From positions 49,349,416 to 49,413,415 of the forward strand of contig OX421966.1 of the NCBI GenBank assembly GCA_949128115.1: a DNA stretch of 64,000 bases, read 5' to 3'. The notes beneath the pieces were generated by a model. That model searched no databases. It saw only the letters and a list, made by a program, of their open reading frames with translations, and was not told the origin of the DNA. The position numbers and the translations under genes are program-made. Positions within the stretch are counted from its first letter, which is position 1. Every line of letters starts with the position of its first letter. Positions 45,677 to 54,800 of the stretch are shown here, piece after piece. This stretch comes from Anaspis maculata. Taxonomy: Eukaryota > Arthropoda > Insecta > Coleoptera > Scraptiidae.

Positions 45677-46731
45677 CGGCCACATAAGCGTCATTCTGTT
45701 ACTTATATAAAAAAATGTTCTCCAACTGATTTCGACCTCCTGAACACTAATATCGGGTTCACTTTTGAATTGGAACATTTCTTTTTTATCGAAAAACCGA
45801 CAAAATGGTAGCCTTGTCACATGATTTTTAGTGATACCTACCTACTTTTTTTTTGTTATTGAGCAAACATCTTTCGTAATTTGAGTGCCATAATCCTTCA
45901 GGTACCTAGTATTGACTATTTCAAAATGTTCAATTACTATTTCGGCACGTCTGATTTTAAATTTGTAGGGTCGTGTAATATGCGCCGAGCCGTGGCTTTG
46001 CGGTCGTTTTCAAAAATTGATAACAATTGACCCAACGGTCGGATCGAAGTGGGGTTTTTGTCAAAAGAAAGTTCAAATTGTTCTCTAAATATAATGCCGT
46101 ACATGCAGTGATGTATTTCATTAAGAAATTGTAGTTGCCTGCATATCGCAACTTTCTACATCTTACCGCGAATGCCAGCACTTGATCGGCGAAGCCGCCC
46201 TACACCAAAATGTTATTTTTGTAATTGTTCATGATTATTTCGGCAAAATTTTTCTTGATTCGCGTACCAAGGCCATGAGCTACCCATTCGAGTTGAAATA
46301 TTTTCTGTATTGAATTTCGTTTTGTTCGGAGGAAAGGATATCAAGCACCAGCAAGCAACGAATAAATCATTTGCGGCCGAGCCGTAGTTTCGGAGTCATT
46401 TTCAAAAATTAATAACTACTAATCGGCACCTCGCACCGATGTGAAATTTTCATTAAAATAAAGTTCAAATCATTCTCTAAATATAACTCCGCATATGTAT
46501 TATGGTAAAATGATAAGATCGGGTACTTCCTCGCATGTGATAACTTTCGAGATCAGGCCGGCTTCTGAAATGCAGCATTCAACGGCGATGCCGCGTCACA
46601 CTAAATTGTTATTATTGTCATTGTTTATTATTATTTCGTCAAGATTTTTCTTGGTTCGGGATACAAGGTCATGAGCTACCCAATGGAGTAAAAATTTTTC
46701 GCAAAAACCTTTTCGTCTAGGACTAGATGCG

Positions 46732-46764
46732 GGGACGGACGGACGGACGGACGGACGGACGGAC
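46732..46764 (+). repeat. (GGAC)n microsatellite, mirrored at about 47767-47799
   Basis: Eight or so GGAC units, with GTCC units at the mirrored position. It is the innermost part of the near-identical zone, just outside where the arms begin to diverge. Confidence 0.95.
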
Positions 46765-46977
46765 AAAGCGAGGACAAAAGCGCCTTCCCGTTTGGAGAAG
46801 TGCGCTAAAAAGACGACGACCTGTCCCAAAAACTATATATCTGAAGTGCATAATAATGGAGCTATAAGCCTTAAGAATAACTTCCGACCGATTAAGTGCA
46901 AATTTTGCACATATATTCGTCAAATACGTACTAAGCTAAGTCGTTGAGTACCCAGAATGAATTTCTTGAAAATTGTT

Positions 46978-47518
46978 CAGTGGCGTAGGTGTAAGGGGGT
47001 CAGCCCTTTTTCACCCAGATATCGTCGCCACCACTGGATATTTTTAAAAAATGATCGATTTTCTGGATTTCGTGGCCAATTCTGGAGAGAGAACATTCCC
47101 GATTATTCCATGATTGGAGCAACCGTTTTCGAGATATTTCAGTTTGAATTAACAAAAACAAACAATTATATCGGCACCTTTCCCGTCGAGATCTTTTGAT
47201 CCATGTTTTTTTTTATTCACTGCGAGTTTTTTATGCTATCTTTAAAAAGAAATTTAAAAATTGAATGAAAAATTTCAGTGAATAAGTAAAAACATCCTTA
47301 AGATCTCGGCGGGAGAGGTGCCGATTTTATTGGGTGTTTATTTTTTCTATTCGAAGTGAAATATCTCGAAAACGGTTGCTCCAATCATGAAACAACTTCA
47401 GAAGTTTTCCCTTCAAAATTGACCTGGAAATCTAAAATTGGTCATTTTTCAAAAATATCCATTGGTGTCGAAGATATCTGGCTAGAAAGGGGCTCACTCT
47501 CTTACACCTACGCCACTG
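46978..47518. mobile_element. Older core palindrome with CAGTGGCGTAGG ends
   Basis: CAGTGGCGTAGGTGTAAG and its exact mirror CTTACACCTACGCCACTG bound a 541-bp inverted repeat centred near 47248. Inside, the arms correspond (GAGCAACCGTTTTCGAGATA against its complement near 47362) but with many mismatches and indels. No matching target duplication is seen, so it may be a core domain rather than a separate insertion. Confidence 0.55.
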
Positions 47519-48854
47519 GACAGTTTTCAAAACATTTATTCTAAGTACTAGCTTAGTATATATTTGAAAAATATCTGTGCTAAATTTGTTTGGGCTCAAT
47601 CGGTCCAATGCTTCAATAGTTATTCAGCAGAAACTAAACTCTTTGCTCATAACTTCGAAGGCTTATGGCTTCGTCATTATGCGCTTCAGATTATATAGTT
47701 TTTAGGACAGGTCCTCTTCTTTTTAGCGCACTTCTCCAAACGGGAAGGCGCTTTTGTCCTCGCTTTGTCCGTCCGTCCGTCCGTCCGTCCGTCCGTCCCC
47801 GCATCTAGTCCTAGACGAAAAGGTTTTTGCGAAAATTTTTTACTCCATTGGGTAGCTCATGACCTTGTATCCCGAACCAAGAAAAATCTTGACGAAATAA
47901 TAATAAACAATGACAATAATAACAATTTAGTGTGACGCGGCATCGCCGTTGAATGCTGCATTTCAGAAGCCGGCCTGATCTCGAAAGTTATCACATGCGA
48001 GGAAGTACCCGATCTTATCATTTTACCATAATACATATGCGGAGTTATATTTAGAGAATGATTTGAACTTTATTTTAATGAAAATTTCACATCGGTGCGA
48101 GGTGCCGATTAGTAGTTATTAATTTTTGAAAATGACTCCGAAACTACGGCTCGGCCGCAAATGATTTATTCGTTGCTTGCTGGTTCTTGATATCCTTTCC
48201 TCCGAACAAAACGAAATTCAATACAGAAAATATTTCAACTCGAATGGGTAGCTCATGGCCTTGGTACACGAATCAAGAAAAATTTTGCCGAAATAATCAT
48301 GAACAATTACAAAAATAACATTTTGGTGTAGGGCGGCTTCGCCGATCAAGTGCTGGCATTCGCGGTAAGATGTAGAAAGTTGCGATATGCAGGCAACTAC
48401 AATTTTTTAATGAAATACATCACTGCATGTACGGCATTATATTTAGAGAACAATTTGAACTTTCTTTTGACAAAAACCCCACTTCGATCCGACCGTTGGG
48501 TCAATTGTTATCAATTTTTGAAAACGACCGCAAAGCCACGGCTCGGCGCATATTACACGACCCTACAAATTTAAAATCAGACGTGCCGAAATAGTAATTG
48601 AACATTTTGAAATAGTCAATACTAGGTACCTGAAGGATTATGGCACTCAAATTACGAAAGATGTTCGCTCAATAACAAAAAAAAAGTAGGTAGGTATCAC
48701 TAAAAATCATGTGACAAGGCTACCATTTTGTCGGTTTTTCGATAAAAAAGAAATGTTCCAATTCAAAAGTGAACCCGATATTAGTGTTCAGGAGGTCGAA
48801 ATCAGTTGGAGAATATTTTTTTATATAAGTAACAGAATGACGCTTATGTGGCCG

Positions 48855-48893
<39 letters not shown>

Positions 48894-49728
48894 CGAGTCC
48901 GTGCAGAAATTAAGACGCTGTACTCCTTCTCGAGAATTGAAACAAGAGTCTTGGAACTTTTTTCCGATTAATAGCTGATGTCCCCAAGGGTGGCCAATGG
49001 GCACTATTTTTGTTATCCATACATCGTTATCATTATTCTCAAAAAACAGAGATCTCCTGTGCACTTCGATGAAGTTGAACTTCTCCTCGGGAAATAAAGC
49101 TACAGCCCTTGAAGATTGAACTTTATCCGGTGGATAGCTTAGGTCCTCAAGGACCAAATAGGCAGGTTGGCTTTCATAATTCGGCCGCCATCTTGGCTGC
49201 CATATTGAAATTTCTTATTAGTGGAACGATTGTCATGAAACTTGAAACTTACCCTTGTCTAGTACGATCATTCTTATTTTCAAGCCAAATTTCATGATTG
49301 CCCCACCATCTTGGCCGCCATATTGAAATCTCTTATAAGTGGAAGGATTTTCATGAAACTTGAGAGTTACGCTTGTCTCGTACGATCATTCCTATTTTCA
49401 AGCTGAGTTTCATAATTCTGCCGCCATCTTGGCTGCCATATTGAAATCTCTTGTTAGTGGAACGATTTTCATGAAACTTGGAACTTACCCTTGTCTAGTA
49501 CGATCATTTTGATTTTCAAGCCGAATTTCATGATTCTGTCGATATTTTGGCCGCCATATTGCAATTTTTTGCCCAAGACGGTAGAACCCTAATCACTTAA
49601 CATCTTGCGTTCACTAATCCTCCAAAAAGGAAGTGCGCTACTGAGCCTCATGCCCATGAGGCATATTCGCTTGTTTGATTCTCTATCGACTTTGAAAATG
49701 TTTCTACCAAAACCTGGACCACTCTGTA

Positions 49729-50684
49729 TATGTACCGGAAACCCCCAGTTTAAATTAAATAAGTAGGTAGGTACTTACGTAGAATAGAATTCTGCGGAGA
49801 AAGAAATGTGTTTATCAAGCTGAATTTCCTATTCATCATTAAAAATGTGATGTCCAAAAACCAAAAATTCAACTATTGTTTTGTATTATTGTTCCCGAAC
49901 AGAAAACCTTGACATTGACCGTAATGTCCATAATTTAACCATAATGTACCCATTATATGCAAAGAAGCGGCTATTGCTATCCATCTACCTGACTACAGAC
50001 TATACCTACGTTTATTGCTAATTATACCGGAAGCACAAGGCAAAGTGAATCCGTCATCTCCTCTCGTCATTCTCCTCTCTACATGATGGGAGGCGGTGTG
50101 TAACGACGACCGCACACTAACTAGACCTCTCTCATTAACCATCATCATGATGATGATGATCGTATTAATCTTGTAGTAATGATATCAAAACACATGTCTG
50201 TCAAGGTCACGTGCACTGCAAATTTAAATTGTCCCGTCCAACAATAAATGCGATTCAAAAGCAGAGAACCATTGTAAAAAATTGCGTGCAGCAGCGTTGT
50301 TTAGTGGCTGTGATGGACAACCGCTGACATTGGCACGGCGCATTGCGAGATGAAAATCTACGGTTCACTGGTTCTTTTTTTGTTATCAATTTTCGAATGA
50401 AGCCATTCGTGATCTTCATACAAGTGTATGTAGGTAACTACCTGTATTAAATTGAACTCGTTTTTTGTATGCACAGGTTCGAATCAGGCTCAGTAGGTTT
50501 ACGAGGAACATCTGTTGTGGAACAGGAGCATTCTGTCAAATACAACAACAATAATCATTTGATTATTTGCATAGTAACGGGCATCAGGCCATCAGTGGAA
50601 CTTTTGGATCGTTACTGTAACAACAGTAATCGTGTTATTTTCTCTGGAATCACTATGACAACATTGACAACTTGTTCATGATTT
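49729..50684. other. Intergenic DNA, no gene seen
   Basis: AT-rich; ATG/CAT trinucleotide runs near 50145-50160; open frames short. GGTTCGAATCA near 50467 is not part of a tRNA. Confidence 0.4.
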
Positions 50685-51045
50685 CTACAGAATTTCTTGT
50701 ACAATTTCTTGTACAATCTGTCAATAAAACAATCAAATGCATTGTTGTTTTGACACTATTTTGGCAGATTGTTCACGAAATTGTAGAAGAATTTGTGTAG
50801 TGTGATTAGTAGAGTAGAGTAGAGTAGAGTAGAGTAGAGTAGAGTAGTAGTAGTGTAGTAGTAGTAGTGTAGTAGTGTAGTAGTAGTAGTAGTAGTAGTG
50901 TGTAGTGTAATAGAGACAGCTATTACACTACACAATTTTTTGAACAATCTGTCAAAATAGTGCTGAAAAACAATGAACTTGATTGTTTAAGTGACAGATT
51001 GTTCCAAAAGTTGTACACAAAATTGTGTCGTGTAATACAGCTATT
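50685..51045. repeat. Hairpin with microsatellite at its tip
   Basis: TTTTGACACTATTTTGGCAG with TTGTTCACGAAATTG on the left pairs with CAATTTTTTGAACAATCTG and TCAAAATAGTGCTG on the right. The tip (50806-50906) is a compound tract of AGTAG pentamers and AGT trimers. Outer ACAATCTGTC blocks near 50711 pair with GACAGATTGTTCC near 50992. Confidence 0.75.
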
Positions 51046-51354
51046 ACCTCTCAGCTATGTGCCTCAATCACATAGGTGCTTATTACTCGGGGCTCAGGGG
51101 CGCGGGCGACTTTCTGTCAAAGATAGGGATAGGGGAGCTTGGGAAGTCAAACACTATTTTCTTTGTGCCTATATTTAGTTTCTAATTGCGAACAACGAAA
51201 TACAGAAATTTGCCAATAGGAATAGTATTTGCAACTCCAGATTCGCCGCTGTATGACCAAGGCTTTGGTGTGGTTCTAAAACTGATGATTTCTTGCCAAA
51301 TGACAGTTTGAAATAGTGCAATCCAAGCACTATTCCAAGGTTTTCGATGGTACT

Positions 51355-51729
51355 TGTTGGGGATACACCCGAAAAGAAGGTGCGAAAAAAGAATAAAGGA
51401 CTCACCTTGACGTCCGGCGTCTTCTCGTGTAGGCAAGAGCTCTTGGATGTTCTGGTGGTGCACGGACGTCGAAGGGTATAAGGGGTTAACAGGTACACAC
51501 ACACAAATAATGAAGGAGAATGTTCGCACAGCGCGTAATAGGTACCTAATAAAAGTAAAAACGGAAACTTAATAATCTTTAGAAATTATAAGCTACTGAC
51601 GCACAACGCGACCATCTATGTTGGCGTACAACACACCGAGCAAATCTTATCGTAATGCTTTTTCTCATTCGTGTGATAAGTTTCTTTTTTACATATCCGA
51701 AAACCTAAATTTTAATTGACGACCAAACA
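51355..51729 (-). repeat. 3' LTR of the BEL/Pao element
   Basis: Identical to the 5' LTR. It should supply the polyadenylation signal for the minus-strand transcript. Confidence 0.95.
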
Positions 51730-51742
51730 TAACCCTCCACCC
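51730..51742 (-). promoter_or_regulatory. Candidate polypurine tract
   Basis: GGGTGGAGGGTTA on the minus strand directly abuts the 3' LTR, the position needed for plus-strand DNA priming. Confidence 0.6.
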
Positions 51743-51869
51743 AAAATTACGCAAATTTTGACTGGAAAGGTTAATCAAAACTTAAATGAAAACAAAAGAA
51801 AACTCTGACCAAAATTGAAACAAAACTGAAAAATGTGAAAACGAAAAACCAAAATAAAGGAGATCAAAG

Positions 51870-54800
51870 TCAGACCCATGGGAGGCGAATGACTTTGGTG
51901 ACTGGCCGCGTGAAGATGCTGTCAGCGGTTCGAATTTCAATGACGCGAACAACCCCGTCCGCACCCGGAAAAAGTTGTGTCACTCTTCCAAGCGGCCAAG
52001 ACAACGGCGAAACAGAGGGACGAGTGAGGAGCACTAAATCTCCCAACTGGAGATTCGGAGTCGGAGTCGTCCACTTCGGTCGTTGCGTGAGCGAATGTAA
52101 AAAATCGCGGGACCATGCTCGCCAGAAATGCTGGGTAGTTTGAGCAACCATTTGCCACCGATTCAACAAATTGGGAGGGTGCGTCGTCAGATCGTCCTCC
52201 ACTGGCGATAGTAAGCAACCGCCCGATAAAAAATGCCCTGGCGTCAGGCAATCGAAACCATCGTCTGGTAAACTCGATAGGGGTCCCAACGGGCGAGAAT
52301 TGAGAATGGCCTCGATTCGGCACAACACAGTAGTAAATTCCTCGTGGGTAAAATGCTGTTCTCCAACGATTCTCTTGAGGTGGTGCTTCATCGATTTAAC
52401 CCCCGCCTCCCAAAGGCCACCAAAATTGGGCGCATAGGGTGGATTAAAATTCCACTTGATTTGTCGGGCAGCTAGCGACTCCGCGATTTCGGATTCGGAA
52501 TTTTTGAAAAAGGAAAACACCTCATCCAAGTGGCGTGCGGCACCCCTGAAATTCCGTCCTTGGTCGCTAAAAATGTTAGCCGGAAGACCACGGCGCGCAA
52601 AAAATCGATGTAACGCAGCCAAACAAGATTCGGAAGACAGCGAGTTTACCAATTCCAAATGAATGGCTTTCGTAGCCATGCAAACAAACAGAGCCACGTA
52701 GCACTTCAACAATTTGGCGTTTCTTCGTGGACTCTCCTTGATTAAGAAAGGTCCAGCAAAGTCAAGGCCAGTATTGCTGAAGCACCGCCCGGGTGTGACC
52801 CGCGCAGGGGGTAAATCACCCATCAACGGTTGAGACGGATGTGCCGTTAAGCGATAACAACGTAAACAACGGAAAATACGAGTGCGAATCAAATTGCGCA
52901 ATCCGGAAATCCAAAACTGCCTGTGAATGAGCGATGAAACCAGCCTGGGTCCTCCATGTAACGTGACTGAATGACAGTGATCCACAATCAAGGCCGCAAA
53001 ATGACTTTGGCGGGGTATCAAATAGGGGTGACGAGAGATTTTAGGTAACACTGAATTCCGAAGTCGACCCCCCACCATGAGAATACCCTCGGGTGAAAGA
53101 AAAGGAGACAGCATTCTCAATTTGTTGCTGACGGGCTTTTCTTGCTTCAAAGCCTTGATATCGTCGAGAAAATAATGATTCTGCACCAACCGTACGCAGT
53201 GAACCGTAGCGTTCGTGTACTCGGAGGGCAGAAGAGGACCAAGCTGTCTTTCATCTCGAACAGAACGACAATTTCTGATGAAACGCAAAACGTAGGAAAA
53301 AACTCTCTGTAACTTCAACAACGACGAATACTTTGAGATTAAATCAAAAAATGGATTTGTAGGGACATCCCGAGTAATCAAAGCAGCCTGCGGTTCCTTA
53401 AGCTCAGGAATCGGCTTAGGCGCAGCAATGGAGGAGGAAGGCCAGAGGGACTCGGGTTGAGTCAAAAACGAAGGGCCGTTCCACCAGAGAGGATGTGACA
53501 ATAATTGAGACGGTATTAATCCCCGAGTTGCGCAGTCCGCCGGATTTAAATCTGTTGGTATGTACCGCCAAGTACATGGGGAACAATTTTCATGAATTTC
53601 GACCACGCGGTTTGAGACGAACGTCTTCAACGAATGGGGAGGGGTACGAATCCAAATCAATGCCGTGGTGGAGTCACTAAATAAAATGATGTCGTGAATT
53701 TGTAAGGAAAAAATCAGCGCTTGAACAGATTTGACAAGGCGTGAAAGAAGCACAGCAGCACTTAACTCAAGCCTCGGTATTGTTAGAGTTTTGAGAGGAG
53801 CGACGCGCGTTTTCGCTTTCAGAAGATGAGAAACAGCTTGAGACGAACAAGTAACTCGCAGGTAGAGGACAGCAGCCATTCCTTTGCTGGACGCGTCAGC
53901 AAAACCGATGAGTTGGATCTTGGAATACGCCGAGGTCAAAATGCAACGTGGAATCTTGAGGTTCGAAAGCAAAGGCAATTCATCATGCATGGTCTTCCAG
54001 AGATCGTAGAGATCTGAAGGCAAAGTTTGATCCCAATCGATCTTGGCTAACCACAGAAGTTGCATCAGGTATTTAAAATAAAAAATTACTGGGCTCAAAT
54101 AGCCGTTGACGTCATACATGCGCGCAATTTGAGAGAGAATGTTTCGCTTTGTGGGTGCATCAGAGCCAGGTTTGACGGAATAACAAAAACAATCCGCAGT
54201 CGGGTCCCAAAAAAGGCCTAAAACCTTTATGACATGGATGGAGCCTGTAGGAAATTCGCGCAGTGAACTGTCAAGATCCCGAACGACATCGTCATGCGAA
54301 CACGCCCACTTACGCAATTCAAAACACGCTGAGTGTAAAAAATCTGTCAACTCACGTTGCAACGAGATAGCGTCAGAAACTGATTGTGCTCCAAAAACAA
54401 TATCATCCACATAAGAAGACGAGGCAAGAACTTTTGCGGCACGCGGATAAGTTTTTCCTTCATCTGTTATCAGCTGCTGCAGCACCCGCTGTGCTAGAAA
54501 GGGACTGCAGGACATGCCGAATGTAACACGATTTAATTCCCATTCTTGAACTTTTTCAGAAGGAGAAGAACGCCAAAATAAGTGTTGATAACAGCAATCT
54601 TCAGGAGATAAAGCAATCACACGATACATTTGCTTTATGTCGCACGTCAAACCGATCTGATGCATACGAAAATTCGTGATGATGGTTTCGATATCACTAT
54701 GAAGCTTCGGTCCCACATGAAGGGCACTATTCAGAGTTTTAGAAGTCGTACTTTTTTCGGAAGGGTTAAAAACAACACGAAGAGCGGTAATTGAGCTTTC

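Larger units (their letters stand above)
44831..49726. mobile_element. TA-flanked 4.9-kb palindrome with young arms and old core
   Basis: Left end CAGGATGGTCCAGGTTT after TA at 44829-44830; right end AAACCTGGACCACTCTG before TA at 49727-49728. Outer positions sum to 94557 and inner ones to 94531, a single 26-bp step. Mirrored frames show how alike the outer arms are: the 74-codon frames (45957-46181 and 48350-48574) encode identical peptides. The 145-codon frames (45374-45811 and 48720-49157) differ at one residue, as do the 86-codon frames. From about 46805 inward the arms diverge clearly. No transposase or known domain is recognisable, so it is nonautonomous or of unknown type. Confidence 0.85.

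Noticed and set aside
45374..45811. 145-codon frame and its mirror copy as a gene
   Set aside because: It contains an RQTDRQTDRQT run encoded by a microsatellite, lies within palindrome arms, and has no recognisable domain. Conservation between arms reflects recent duplication, not selection.
45638..48893. Mirrored GACA and GGAC tracts as a CRISPR-like array
   Set aside because: These are simple tetranucleotide microsatellites with no spacers; the genome is eukaryotic.
44831..49726. The 4.9-kb palindrome as a pure assembly or read-chimera artefact
   Set aside because: TA flanks and matching terminal motifs at both ends, one clean 26-bp arm difference and a diverged core argue for a real element. 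A chimera would be uniform and would not end at an element boundary. Long reads should still confirm it.
50462..50482. GGTTCGAATCA as a tRNA B box
   Set aside because: No A box or acceptor-stem pairing upstream or downstream at tRNA distances.
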